Program-made: the position numbers and the translations under genes
Source of the DNA: Fragum whitleyi
Lineage: Eukaryota > Mollusca > Bivalvia > Cardiida > Cardiidae
DNA length: 64,000 nt
Direction: 5' to 3'
NCBI GenBank assembly: GCA_948146395.1
Contig: OX411555.1
Location: 41,939,225-42,003,224 of the forward strand
Notes under the pieces: generated by a model
Told to the model about the DNA's origin: nothing
Database searches by the model: none
The model's input: only the letters and a program-made list of their open reading frames with translations
Shown here: positions 45,920 through 58,180 of the stretch, piece by piece
Numbering within the stretch: position 1 is the stretch's first letter
Layout: the number at the start of each line of letters is the position of its first letter

Positions 45920-47360
45920 ACATTTTTCAAGTTGATTGAAGGCAGAAATATGGCATTAAATGTACCTGTGGGTTTTTTCTAGTATTTGACCTCTTAACCT
46001 CATTTTTGTCACCACTTGTACACATTTTAATCTTGACCGAGATTTCATACCAAATATCATTCTGCCCAATTTTCAAGTTGATTGGGCAAAAAATATGGCC
46101 TAAGAGTGTTAACAAGGTTATTTCTAATTTTTGACCTCTTGACTTTATTTTTGACACCACTTGACCTAATTTTGAAGTTGACAGATTCCACCAAGACAAT
46201 CTGACAAATTTCCAGGTTGTCTTAGCCAAAATGTAGCCTTTGAAGTGTCTCCAAGGTTTTTCTAATATTTGACCATATGAACTTGACAATTTTTTTTCTT
46301 TTACATCACTTTCATTTTAATCAATTCTCATGTTGATTGAGCAAACACTATTGCCTCAAGAGTTTCTACATGGTTTTTCTAAGATTTGACCTCATGACCT
46401 TTTGTTTGACCCCACTTGATCCAATTTTGAACTAGGCCGAGATATGATTTTATACAATCAATATGGCCAACTTTCAAGTTGATTGAACAAAAATTATGGC
46501 CTTTAGGTTGTCTTTAATAAAGTTTTTTTTAAGATTATATCTAGTGATCTAGTTTTTGAACCCAAGTGACCAAATTTTGTACTTTGCATAGATATCATCA
46601 GGACAATCAATCTGACCGATTTTCATTTAATTTAGCCAAAATAATGCCTCTAGAGTGTCAACACGATTTTTCTAAGATTTGACTTATTGAGCTAATTTTT
46701 TACCCCACTTAACCAAATTTCAAACATGACTGAAATTTCACCAAGACAATCAATCTAACCAATTTTCATTCAGATTGACTCCACTTTGACCAAAGTTCAA
46801 AATTGACCAAGATTTCATCAAGACTATCAAGGTGACCCATTTTCAGGTTGATTTATCAAGAATTATTACCTCCAGAGTGTCTAAAAGATTTTACTGACCT
46901 AGTTTTGAACCCAACTTGGCCCAATTTCAAAGGTGACTTAAATTTCATCAAGACAATCAATCTGACAAATTTTCCGATTAATTGACAAATTTATGGCCTT
47001 TAGAGTGTCTTCAAGGGTTTTCTTAAATATGACCCTACCACCTAGTTCTTGGCCCCAATTGACCCTATTTTAATCAAGACAATCAATCTGACCAATTTTC
47101 AGGATTATTGAGTAAAAATATTACCCTTAGAGTGTCTTTAAGGTTTTTCTAAGATTTGACCACGTGGCCATGTTTTTGACCCCACTTGAACCATTTTCTA
47201 ACTTGGCCGAGACAATTAATCTGACCTGTTTTCAGGTTGATTTTGCAAAAGAATATTGCATCAAGAGTGTCTTAAAGGTAAATGCTGGCAACGGACAATG
47301 CACGAAGGACATCACACAACCACAAAAGCTCACATTGAACATCTTTTGCTCAGGTGAGAT
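45920..47360 (+). repeat. ~140-bp tandem array (about eleven quasi-units) with hairpin 5
   Basis: The phrase 'caattttcaagttgattg' or close variants recurs near 45,926, 46,071, 46,209, 46,325, 46,471, 46,621, 46,763, 46,841, 46,971, 47,097 and 47,229. Units also share 'ttttctaagatttgacc' and 'tttttgaccccacttgacc'. Ends 'ggcaacggacaatgcacgaa' and hairpin AGCTCACATTGAACA / TGCTCAGGTGAGA (47,337-47,359). Non-coding. Confidence 0.8.
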
Positions 47361-48340
47361 AAATACAAAGCTAGGCAGAGTAACATTTCTTTTAAATTAA
47401 TACCTTTTTGACATTCAGTTGTGACCTTAGGCATATTCATACACCCTTTGCATGACAGCAGACACATGTATACACCCAGGGGGAACAACTTTGCAAGGTT
47501 ATTTTGTAAAATCATAAATGTAGAATATACCAGTATGATCAAAACAAGATTGAGACATATTCACATACCTGCGCACTCACTCCTAGTAAGAGGTCATTCT
47601 ATATACCTGTCACTGCTTCAGATGGGGGGGGGCATAGAAGGGTCATAATTCTAACATAGTGACATATTGTCACAAGATACGCAAATCATCATGTGAGTTT
47701 GGGTTATGAGTAGAATTGAAGTGAATTTAAATGAATATCTTTTGGACATTTATTGTGTAGACAGACAGACTGATAAATGTAATACGAGTATATCATTATC
47801 ATTATAGTTTGTTTATTTTTAGAGATCTAAGTTTGATAAAAAAAAAAACAAAGGGTTAAAAAAAGCCAGGTAGAGTTACAGTTCTTGTCCACTGCACTAC
47901 ATAATCATGAAAGGCATATTACTGTCATTTGTCAAGTCAACCAGACATAAGGTGACAGAGTTATGCTCTGGACAAAGACGTGGATCCTGCCCACTCGCCT
48001 GTACGCAGTGGGTGATCATATAACAAGCTGTATCTTTATACAAACCTGTGTATGAAAAGGTTAATTTTGTTACACACCTAAAACAGCCGGGTTATCAATA
48101 CATAGGGCCTCTGTCTGCGCATGCCAGCATGACTTCAGGTGCTGGAAAATTGAAAAAGTCAAGGTTTATATATCTTTTAGAATTGTCACCCTTGATAGTC
48201 ACCTCAATATCCATATCCACATCCACACAGATAATGCTTAGGTAATGACAGTATTTGTCCCAAAACTGCAAAGCAAATAAAGATTAAGTCCAAAGTAAGA
48301 TCCCTTAAGGCCTTGACAGATAACCTTAAAGTGTAAGACA
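47361..48340. other. No recognised feature
   Basis: No gene or repeat match recognised. Short AGACAGACAGACT at 47,759. Confidence 0.4.
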
Positions 48341-49208
48341 AACAAGAGCACCGACTACGGGTGCAACACTCTGATCATGTGCTGATTAATGCAAAAATTT
48401 GCAAAAAGTAAAAAAGGAGCATAACTCTCACAAAAGTGCTCCAACAGTTACTCCCCTTAAGTCTAGATAGGTCTTCTGATAGTAATACATGCCAAGTATA
48501 ATGAAGATATCTTCAATTACAACAGAGATTTGACCAAGGTTAGAGTCATGTCTAGGCCAACATTTATGCCATTTGAAACCAAAGCAAGCAACACCAAGGT
48601 GATCATAATACCTCGGGTTTTTGATTGTTTCATTTAAAACCTCGTTTGAAATATGAAGGCCCTATCACTTACCATTCAAAAGTCATAGAAAATATTTAAG
48701 TTTTATTTTTTTTCACAAATTTGACCTTGAAAAACGACCTTGACTGATGACCTTGAACTTGGTACCACCAGAAAGGTCTAGTCTGAAGCAATCATCATGT
48801 GAAATAAGAATGCCGTAACACTAACCATTTGTTTTGGCCATTTTTATATGACCTTAACCTTGATTGATTGCCTTGTACATGTTACCAACAGACAGGTCTT
48901 GTCTCAAGCAATCATCATGTGAAATATGAAGGCCCTACCACTTACAAGTCAAAAGTTAAGGCCAATTTTAAAGTTTAATCTATTTTTTCAACAAATTGAC
49001 CTTGCAAAAGGACCTTTCAATTCTGTGAAGTTCTTTGGAAGCCCTTGTACTAAGGATCAATTATGTGAATTCTGATTTAAATATGATGGATAGTTTTGGA
49101 AAAGATGTTTTAACATTGTGGATGCATGGACATACAGAAAGATAGATTGATGCCATACATCTATCACAATAGCTCACCTTGAGCACATACTTCATGCTCA
49201 GGTGAGCT
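48341..49208 (-). repeat. AACAAGAG-headed AAGGTCA-family repeat with hairpin 6
   Basis: Opens AACAAGAG plus hairpin GCACC-GACTAC-GGGTGC (48,348-48,364). The body has two to three reverse-oriented units of the 24.3-kb family ('aagcaatcatcatgtgaaat', 'accttgactgatgaccttga'). Closes with the longest terminal hairpin AGCTCACCTTGAGCA / TGCTCAGGTGAGCT (49,171-49,208). Confidence 0.75.
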
Positions 49209-49489
49209 GATAAAATCAGCAGGAAAGGGAGTCAATTTAGAAACAATTTCAGGGAAAACATGCTTATACTTACATTCACAAATATTGTGAAGATTATGTA
49301 TCATTTAGATTCTGAATAAGCTGGATTTTAAATTTTGTCTATACAAATTGCAAATTATAAGGACATCATTGTCTTTCTCAAAGTTTATCGACATTTTAAG
49401 TAGAAAATAGGCAGTGTAGGTTAAGATCAGACTTAATTTCTGTGGGGGATGATCTAAGCCTATACCATTTGCCAGTTCAACATGATAAT

Positions 49490-49760
49490 TATACCCCATC
49501 AAAATAGAGGGGGTATATTGCTTTGCATTTGTAGTTCAGCCTTGCACCTGCAGACCATTTTTGTCAGCAACATATCTCAAAAAGTACACAAGCTAGAATC
49601 ATGGAACTTCACAGGTAAATAGATCACATTGAGGAGAGGTGCATTGCACAAGAACCAGAACTCTACTCATCATATTTTTTTTAGTTATTTCCCTTCGATA
49701 ATTGGCAAAGAAATGGCCATTTACCTTAACTAAGGGGAGCATAAATGATTTACAAATATC
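49490..49760 (+). repeat. TATACCCC-headed dispersed repeat
   Basis: Head hairpin TATACCCC ... GGGGGTATA (49,490-49,517), then 'ttgctttgcatttgtagttc', 'atatctcaaaaagtacacaa' and a decayed body. Relative of 36,230-36,460. Confidence 0.6.
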
Positions 49761-51029
49761 TCTTGTTAATCTTTGAAAGGCAGCAAGTCAAACAAAACCA
49801 ATTGTCAAGGGTCTTCTATGATTAAGAATTAACATAATCTGCAACCGGATAAGAAGTTTGAAATCAAATTTCTATTAAGTTTTCTGGCAAACAGACTTTC
49901 ACCATTATAGAATCAGTGACTTATTTCTAGGTTATTTCTAGGTTATAACCCAAACATCAACAAGATGATCTGTCAAGTCTTATTACTAGTATTGTGCAAA
50001 TGGCACAGATAATACAATATGAAAATAACATTTAAAAAAAAATCTTGCTTACATTTCCTAGTCATTCTGACTTTCTAATAATGGCACTCCCATATATTCT
50101 TGACCAGGCCAGACGTGGTTCTTTTTGGTGTAGAAAGTATTGTGTCAATGTTCAGAACAGTCATTTGACAGACAAGTGTAGAATTTTTTTCTTCCCTAAA
50201 ACCAAAAAGAATAAAAAGAAATACATGTATCAGTATACAAAAAGGTATACATTATTTTATCATTTTCTGGTTCCCTAGGGAGAGCCTTACCAATTTTTGT
50301 CAAAACTGGAATAAAAATGAAATGACCGTGCACCACTTTTACTTTTTCATTTCCTCCGATGGGCTGCTTAGGTCTGATACCTTTATAAAATTTGTGTATT
50401 ACTTGAACATGTTCCAGTGAAACTGCTGTAGGTGCTGATTATGCAAAAAAACGAAGTAAAAAAAGGACATACCTGTAACAAAAATACTCACACAGTTATA
50501 CCCCTTGATAGGGCCTATAAAAAAACCTAAGTCAGAATTCAATCAAATTCAATAGGGCTAATCTTTCTTATGACTAGACAAACTTCCTGAGCATTTTTAA
50601 GAAAGATTGAGCCTTAATTGTGACCTTTAGAGTCAGTGGTTGTCAGATTATCATTAGATCTGCCACTGTTGAAGTACAAAAGTTGTGTATAGTAAGCATA
50701 TTTCAAGTAACAAAGGAAAAAAATTATATAATCATCAACCATTTTGGCTGTGCACAGTTCAGATCAAATAAACACTAAGATTACACAAAAGGGTAATAAA
50801 TTCAGGCAAAGAACCTAGCTGCAACGCATATAGAAGTATAGAGCTTCTTGAGTAGCTGATTTACTCCACAGGCCTGAATCAACTGATATGATTAGAAATT
50901 CAGTGAATGAATGAATTAATTAATTGATTATCTTTAATGTCAGGTTAATAAGTGTTTTAAAGTGTCACATGCTGAAATATTTCTGCCAAGAAAAATTCAA
51001 GACTGATGAATAACAAATTAAAGAAAACT
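49761..51029. other. No recognised feature
   Basis: The 77-codon plus frame at 50,045-50,278 has no recognisable domain. The rest is AT-rich. Confidence 0.4.
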
Positions 51030-51913
51030 GACCTCTGCCTGTAAAATACATATTTTTTATCCAATCAGTGTAATTTTGTGCAGCCTGAAAATGGGTCACC
51101 AATAGAACATTCTAGAGAAATTTGGTTGATATCCATCAGTCATATTCTGGGAAAATGATTTTCAAAGTTTCCACTCTATAATATATAGGCGAATGACCAC
51201 TGTCAATAAAATACATATTTTTAATCTGATCACAATATTTTTTGTAGACTGATAAAGGGTCACTAAAGGATCAATCCAGTTAAATTGGTTGATATCCATC
51301 AGTTATATTCAAATATGATTTTCAAAGTTTCAACTATTCTACCGGTATATAATAAATAGAGAAATGACCTCCGCCAATAAAATACATACTTTTCATCTGA
51401 TCACAATAACTTTTGATAGACTGATAAAGGATCACTAAGATATTATTCCAGTGAAATTTGGTTGATATTCATCCGTTAGATTCTGAGAAAATGATTTTAA
51501 AAGTTTCCACTTTATAATAAAGAGAAATGACCTCCACATATAATATACATATAAAATTTCTCATCTAATCAAAATAATTTTTGTAAAAGGTTTATCCTAG
51601 GATCACATATAGTAGATTAAATTGGTATCTATCAACTATAGGTTCTGAGAAAAGTCACTTTTTACAATATTTGGAAAATAGCCACGCCCATGAAATCCAT
51701 TTTTTCATTGGATCAAAATTTCTTGATTAACTTTTAAAGAGTGTCACCCAAGGATCATTCCTGTGAAGTTTGGTTGAAATTCACCCAGTAGTTTCTGAGG
51801 AGAAGATCCTGTTCATAAAGAAAAAGGTTGCGACTGGATGCACTGATAGATGGACGCAAGACAGACACAGTGCCATGACAATAGCCCAAGTGGCATTCGG
51901 CCAGTGGAGCTAA
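51030..51913 (+). repeat. ~160-bp tandem array with 'gccagtggagctaaaa' end
   Basis: About five units marked by 'tggttgatatccatcagtta' and 'aaaatgattttcaaagtttc', the last resembling the 41.6-kb family ('agtgtcacccaaggatcatt'). Ends with GATGGACGCAAGACAGACA and TGGCATTCGGCCAGTGGAGC, a damaged version of the hairpin at 40,370. Confidence 0.75.
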
Positions 51914-52749
51914 AAACAAATAGTAAATAACTTGAATATCTATAACCTTTAACACTAATGCTCAATCACCATATCTAGATTTATTAAAAGGCTATAAAAT
52001 ACACTCATGTTTGGTAAAGCTGCTGTTTCCTGTGAATTTCTGCTAATTTACCATCATTACCATAACAATTAGACCAGCCATATGACAGAATTGAGGGGGT
52101 AGCTGTAATGTCAGTCTTAATACTTTATTTCTCATTGAAACCCTCTATTGTGGGTACTCGTCTAATCTTCTTGTCAAATCAATTCCAATGAGTACACAAA
52201 ATATAGGGTTTTTGCAAATGTAGTTGAAATAATCTCATTTGAAATCCCAAATACCCCTCTATGCTGTGGTAAGAGCTAGGCCCCAAGAATACAGTTAGTT
52301 ATGTCGGGGGACAGTGCAAAAATAAATGGTGAAACGACTGCAAAGACACCCCATAGTTTTTATGTGTTCGATGTATAAGGATAAATGATGTATAAGGATT
52401 ATGGACTGACATATCCCCTTTTTTGAGAAATAGCATCTACAAAACCTGAAAAGTTTGAATAAATAAATTTACAGTGTAACATGAAACCCGTTATATTGAT
52501 TTTACTTCTAAGATCACTGTTCTCCTTTTTTAACACTATGGCAGCTATCGTTCTGATACACATTCGATGGTTTTTTGGATGTATGCGAGCAAAAATATGT
52601 ATATGGATTTTCAATTATGTTTGTGAAAGGGTACCAGTCAAGAAAGGATAAATAAACAGATACAGGCAAAACAGCTTTGATTCTTTTCTGAATGCGTTTT
52701 GTATGTAAAATCAATGAATTTATTACTAAGCAAATGTTTGGAATAAGAA
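51914..52749. other. No recognised feature
   Basis: AT-rich. The 115-codon reverse frame at 52,514-52,861 runs into the SINE tail and is not convincing. Confidence 0.4.
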
Positions 52750-52866
52750 AAATAGGTGATGGTTGTACTGGTGACAGAAATACCATGAATCCATTGTTTG
52801 TTGCTCCAGCCACTACGATATAACTGAAAAAATGTTGAAAGCAATGTAAAACTCGATTCAATCAAG
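52750..52866 (+). mobile_element. SINE 3' half
   Basis: Matches the SINE 3' domain ('tgctccagccactacgatat', 'gttgaaagcaatgtaaaac') and ends in a CAATCAAGCAAAC-type tail. The tRNA head is missing. Confidence 0.75.
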
Positions 52867-53040
52867 CAAACATCGGATCAAAAATTGTTATACACCCACA
52901 TTGAACCTCATTATGTACAGCATTCTTGCTCTGAGTGAAATCCCATAATATTTATGATTTATCAATAAATTTTCATGGTAACTCGCAGGCTTAATTAATT
53001 TTTTTGGAAATAAAAGTGAAAAAAAGAACTATGACAGCAG

Positions 53041-53135
53041 TATGACACGGTTGAAACTAGGGCACCCGACAATATTTGGCCGAGTTGAACGCCCGGTCGA
53101 GTTACCGATGGGCCGAGTTGAAAATAGGCAGAGTG
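53041..53135. repeat. GGCCGAGTT cluster
   Basis: Three to four copies of GGCCGAGTT or close variants (53,068-53,125), related to the right edge of the 34.9-kb element, then a small palindrome GAACCGCGGTTCGCGGTTC. Confidence 0.6.
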
Positions 53136-53735
53136 AACCGCGGTTCGCGGTTCACGGATTGTGTGAAAATTTTAACAAATAAAATACATTCATTCAGTAT
53201 CGATTTCCAAGTAAATAAATGTGATTGCTTACAAATTTACTGTCCTCGATTCTTTTGAGAGAACCCCCAAATTGTCGAAAAGTGAATCAGTACCTGTCAA
53301 CGTGCAATTTAGCGAGGCATTTGTAGGTTACAGTCAGCGAGGCATCTTTTACAGACTTCTGTCTGTCTGTCGAGACGTTGATAATGAACAGGTTGATCAT
53401 GGACGATTTCTTTTCTGCTCTTTCTTCCAACTTTCTGTGTTTTTCGGTTTCACTTTCTCTACTATACGGAAATCGTATCTGCGCATGTGTGGGACTTTTT
53501 TCCGGGTCACTGGAGGTCACGCGCTAAATTCAAATTTCTATACAGTATCGATACTGTATAAAATTCTCGAAATAAAAAACTCAATAATAATTCGCAAAGA
53601 CTTCATGAGCATGGTATTTTAGTACCAATTTGCTTGTTTTTGTACCATTTTTCGATCGGGATACACCAATATCATTTTATAAGCGATTTTCTAGAAAAAG
53701 TTCAATTTCAAATCTGGAGGTAGCCCCCTTTAAAA
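53136..53735. promoter_or_regulatory. CpG-richer, promoter-like stretch left of the junction
   Basis: Higher CpG density than its neighbours, a CTGCGCATGTG site resembling the NRF1 core, and GGGTCA-CTGG-AGGTCA (53,504-53,519), a DR4-type nuclear-receptor element. Frames of 133 codons (plus) and 77 codons (minus, 53,287-53,520) cross it; neither is recognisable. It could be a divergent promoter for copy 2 of the candidate gene or the 5' end of a minus-strand gene. Low certainty. Confidence 0.3.
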
Positions 53736-53944
53736 GGGGGTTTACTCCATTTTAGTGAGAAAATCGTGGTGAATTTTTCGATTGGTAGTTAACCTTTGTA
53801 AACTGCTTAGATTTTGGTGTTCATTCTTTTCCGACTAGTTTGGATCGAATATTTTCGACCAAACAGTGTGTTTTTTCGAACAATATACCGGACTATTTTA
53901 TCCGTTTTACTGTTTAACCTGGGAAATCCCCACAATCATGACGC

Positions 53945-54028
53945 GCATAAATACACGCAAGATGCTGCCAAAATTAAACCGGGTAGTAAATCGAAAATGG
54001 CGACGCTGGACAAGGAAATGGTGAGATC
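53945..54028 (+). promoter_or_regulatory. Candidate 5' exon with uORF, copy 2
   Basis: Same layout as 33,500-33,583: YY1-like AAAATGGCGACG, ATG at 53,997 and donor GTAAGT at 54,029. The uORF reads MATLDKEMVRS, two residues changed from copy 1, and the frame still closes 2 nt before the main ATG after splicing. Confidence 0.4.
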
Positions 54029-54291
54029 GTAAGTATTTCTCTGTGTAGTGAATTGTTTCTCCACACTATTTGGTTCATTTAATGCATAGAAGAAGCAGAC
54101 GGAAATTTATAATAACAAAATGGATTTCTTGGGCGAATGATAATGCTATTTAGCTGACAATTCAAGCTTTCACCAGGGGGCATCTCAAAAAAGACGAATG
54201 CGCTTATTGAAAATCTTCAATTATAAAATGACCTCTTTTACACTGCTGTAACTTAGGTTGTCCATTGAATGAAATATAATGTGCCTTACAG

Positions 54292-54552
54292 CTGAAAATG
54301 GGGAAAAAGTATATTTTGAATTTAGATAACAAGCGCGTTTCTGTAGAATTGTGGCTTTCCTTGCAACCCGTTTTCAAAGATAATCCACGAGAAAATTATG
54401 TAAAAGTCGAAACGAAAGAATTTCGTGGGTCAACTTTAGAAAAATCAACACAGCCAACTTCAAACACTCCCTCTTGGGCTTCTCGAAATTTCAACAGAAT
54501 CCAAGCTGGAGTTACGAGAGTTTGGTGGCACAAGTTATTAGCGTTTATCATG
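54292..54552 (+). CDS. Candidate gene, first coding exon, copy 2
   Basis: ATG at 54,298. Same 85 codons with three amino-acid changes against copy 1 (Ala to Val near residue 25, Glu to Gly near residue 44, Ile to Val near residue 74), all non-synonymous in this frame. No stop or frameshift. Donor GTGAAT at 54,553. The second change also turns a TGA into TGG in the alternative overlapping frame, opening that frame further here. Confidence 0.4.
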
Positions 54553-54911
54553 GTGAATTAAAATCCTCTTCCAGAATTGCACTCAAAATATGACAGCCCT
54601 AGTATATAAGGGTGTAGCATATCTTTCTTTTTTATAAGATTAAATGCATAAGCAACCCTGTTTGGAGGGGGACAAAAAGGTCATGTAGACTAAAATCATA
54701 CTGCACAAAGGTGCAGGTTGATCTTTGTTTATACCTCCTGTCAAAACAGGAATATGTCAGGTTGAGCATGACATGGTTAACAATGTCAGGTATAAAATAG
54801 ACTAATACTAAATAGATAGATATAAGAACTAAATTACCTTGTTGGTTAATTAGGGCTAAACACAACTTTTATTCCTTCTAAAACATCTAACCATTATTCC
54901 GGTTCACAGTC

Positions 54912-55394
54912 AACTCGGCCTGTGAAAAACTCGGCCTGTCAACTCGGCCCGTTAACCCGGCCCCTCAACTCGGCCTGTTTATACATTATATAGGTCCATG
55001 TATATCAATGCAATGTAAATATTTTGGGGACCTTATGTGCTTTTTTAATACTAAATAAATATTAATCAATTAATAATCACTCGTTAAAAACATTTTTAAT
55101 AATAATAATCTTATTTTACTATTAAATGGCATTTGTGTAAGTCTGGGATAAAAAAGATATAATTTGAAAATACTTATTTCACCATTTATTCAAATTCATT
55201 TTTCAAATAACTTTTTTCTAAGCAATAAAGAAGATGACAAGTTATATGTGTATTGAATATGAAGATCGTAGATTTTAGTCACCAATTGTGAATTGTGCTT
55301 ACAAAACTTATATCCGTTTACTAGGTTAAACACTATATAAGTCAGCCGAGCTGACGGGCCGAGTTTTACACAGGCCGAGTTTTACACGGGCCGA
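54912..55394. mobile_element. CTCGGCC-bounded element, copy 2
   Basis: Duplicate of 34,467-34,949, in the same intron of the second gene copy. Shared position shows the element was present before the duplication. Confidence 0.55.
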
Positions 55395-55559
55395 AATGAC
55401 AGGACACCTTTATTCCTGGTATTTCTTCTACCAATACATGTACTACTTAAACATCCTTCCGGATCCTTCTAGCTGCTCATCCCATGATTAAGGTTAACTT
55501 TCATCAATCTATAATTGGTTTCAGAAATGTATCGGGAAGAATGAGTGTCTGCTATACAG

Positions 55560-55628
55560 GATTGGACTCAAAACCAACTGATTGGATGTCTGATGCACCA
55601 TGAAAGTGGATATAACAATTTATATAGT
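55560..55628 (+). CDS. Candidate gene, internal exon, copy 2
   Basis: Identical to 35,115-35,183, with the same 'tatacag' acceptor and GTAAGTG donor. Confidence 0.5.
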
Positions 55629-57156
55629 GTAAGTGCAGACTTGTAAGTGTTAAATTTATATAATTGAGTGTTGCTCTTTCCAAGCCCTGGAAAAAGGGAT
55701 TGGAAAAAATTGAATATTAATAATTATGAATTTGATGTAACTATTCTTTTTTTTCTGCATATTTATATAAATGATCAATCAAAAAAAAAAACACAGCATA
55801 TTACCAAAGGTCTATTTAAGATGCCAAGCCTGTCAAGCTCGATTGGATATATGGGTGATCACAAGATGCCAAGCCTAACTCAGCAAAATTTCATTGGACC
55901 CAATACAAGTGTCATTTAACTCCCACCAATGGGCATATGATAAATGGTATGTCTCAGTGGGATGAGCAGCTGTTGGCTGGGTGAAATGTGATGGCGGCCA
56001 AAAACTCCCAAAATGTCACTTTTGTGGGCCGATTTGGAATATTGTCCTGGTATGAAAAACAACTGAAAGCAATGGATGGGCGAGCCATTTTTGAAACTCA
56101 ACTGCAATAATGTTGAAAATGTCATTAAACCTTTAATCAATCTATGATAGAATTTTTCATTCAGATTAGGTTTTATGCTCCTTTAAACAAAACTGGCCAT
56201 CTAATGGCAGCACTTTTAAAACAATGTATTCCTGGTATATTTGCATTGTACTACTATGACAACCATTACTAGCCCCAAGCTGCTATCCCACATCTATAGG
56301 TTTTCAAGTAACACACATGGATGGGAGACCAACATTGAAAAAGGATTTATATACTACTGCAAGGGATCAATCTGTGCCAAATGAATTCAGATTGGGAGTC
56401 TAGTTTGCAAACAAAAACGCTATGTCGGTAGCAATATTACAAAAGCTTTTGGTGCAGAGACACATTTACCAATGGCCAGCAGTCATATGACAAGATCGAG
56501 GTCATCTAACAAGATAAAAATATATTTTAGCAAAATCTTAAATAATTTGCATTTAGATAGATACCCTTGATATGCATCTGAAGAAAACAGGGTAGAGGTC
56601 AGCTGACCAGGTCATCAATCAAAGCTGAATTAATGGAAATTTGCAGTTTTTGTGGCCTCTTTGCTGCTTATAGCTTTTTTATGCCCCCCCCTCCACCCTT
56701 CTCAAAACAGGAGATATATTGCTTTGCACTTGTTGTTCGGTCTGTCCGTAGACAGTTTTTGTCTGGAGTATATCCCAAAAAGTATGCAAGCTGGTATTGT
56801 GAAATTTCATAGGTGGATAGATTTCATTAAGGATTTGTGAATTCCTGATGAGTGAAATTTCTCTATCAATCAGGGATCATTTTTGTGTAAGATCTGTGCA
56901 AATTCTCTAATTTTTCCACCAGAAATCTCATTCAAATTGGCTAAATGAGGGAAAATATCACAGCAAAATGTATTTTAATAAAGGATTTGGTTCACATTGC
57001 CATTGAAAACTCAGTATTTCTCAAAAGTTCAACTGAATGAGATTTTTCAAACTGAAATTCTGAGCAAGAATTATTCCTACTATATGCTAGCAACCAAATG
57101 CACGCAATCTATTCATACTAGGACATCAAAATAAATTAATATTTTTTTTATTTCAG

Positions 57157-57267
57157 GAGCTTGGGTTTGTGGTTACAGAACCCCTGACATTAAATTCTCA
57201 GCTAACCTCCAGAACTGTTGTGTATGTTGCAAACGAAGAGACTGTTGACATCACCAACAATCGATAA
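57157..57267 (+). CDS. Candidate gene, last exon, copy 2
   Basis: Identical to 36,716-36,826, stop TAA at 57,265-57,267. Confidence 0.5.
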   Translation, partial: ELGFVVTEPLTLNSQLTSRTVVYVANEETVDITNNR

Positions 57268-58180
57268 GGCATGCAGCTTCTAGAGAATATACTTTATGGA
57301 TTTTCGGTAGACGAGAAGGCAGAAGGATAGAAGGATAGTCCCAGTGTGATGTTTGATAAAGAACTTATTCACTAAACTATGTGGTGCTTTGAGAGTTTTC
57401 ATACCACCAAACCACAAATACATACTTATTTTAATGAATTTCAAAAAGCACTTTGAACTGTGTCTTGAAATCCAATTTAGTCTGCAATTGTGATTTGATC
57501 AAAGATTTTCTTGTCCTTGGACAAGATCCAAAGGAAAATCTACTTGACAACTGAAAAAAAGTTCAAGTGGGACAAGTCAAGCGAATGAGTTCTACACTCC
57601 TGAACAATCATCTCCAACAGTTCCTTTTTATAGTGATTTTGAAATATTCAGGTCTACCTTTCCATGGAGAAGTGACACTCACAAACCGACTCCACTTACT
57701 TGTCTTTTTTCTTCATTGTCTAATTATCCTTTAATCACATTTACCACCCAACTCTAAAAATATCGTCGGAGAGGAAATTTAACATGTGCTTTCTTTTCCA
57801 ACAATTCATCATATTCTATAGGACACTAAATCTAAGTACTTAATTAATTACTTTATATTGAATTAAATATTTAAGAAGTCATCTGCAAACCATTTCAGTT
57901 CAGACTGTCTATTAATTCTGAGACTTCACTTGTCCAGATTAAAATCAGCTCGTCTGTGCTGCTTAGTGGACATCTCTGGCAGCTTTTTTCAGAACCACTC
58001 TTGTTATAATGTAGGCCTGTGGGAGTATTATCAAATATTCTGTGCTGTAATTGACCTGGCAGTGACAAATTGACATATTTACTTGTATTTTATTGATTTT
58101 TGCAAGCTAACCTGAGCACATCGTACTCAAGGTGAGCTTTTGTGATCATTGAATGTCCATCGTCTGTAATTTGTTGTCAT

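Larger units (their letters stand above)
33291..53735 (+). repeat. Tandem segmental duplication, copy 1 (~20.44 kb)
   Basis: Sequence from 33,291 recurs from 53,736 in the same orientation and remains colinear to the end of the window (43,553 aligns with 64,000). Offsets are 20,445 bp at the start, 20,441 after an A-run shortened by 4 (35,336-35,350 versus 55,781-55,791), and 20,447 after a C-run grown from 12 to 18. I count about 16 substitutions by eye in 10.26 kb. The copy-to-copy distance equals the unit length if the duplication is a direct tandem. Confidence 0.93.

Noticed and set aside
53221..53622. 133-codon plus frame, the longest non-repetitive frame in the window
   Set aside because: No motif, no splice support, and an overlapping 77-codon minus frame is equally plausible; kept only as a promoter-like region.
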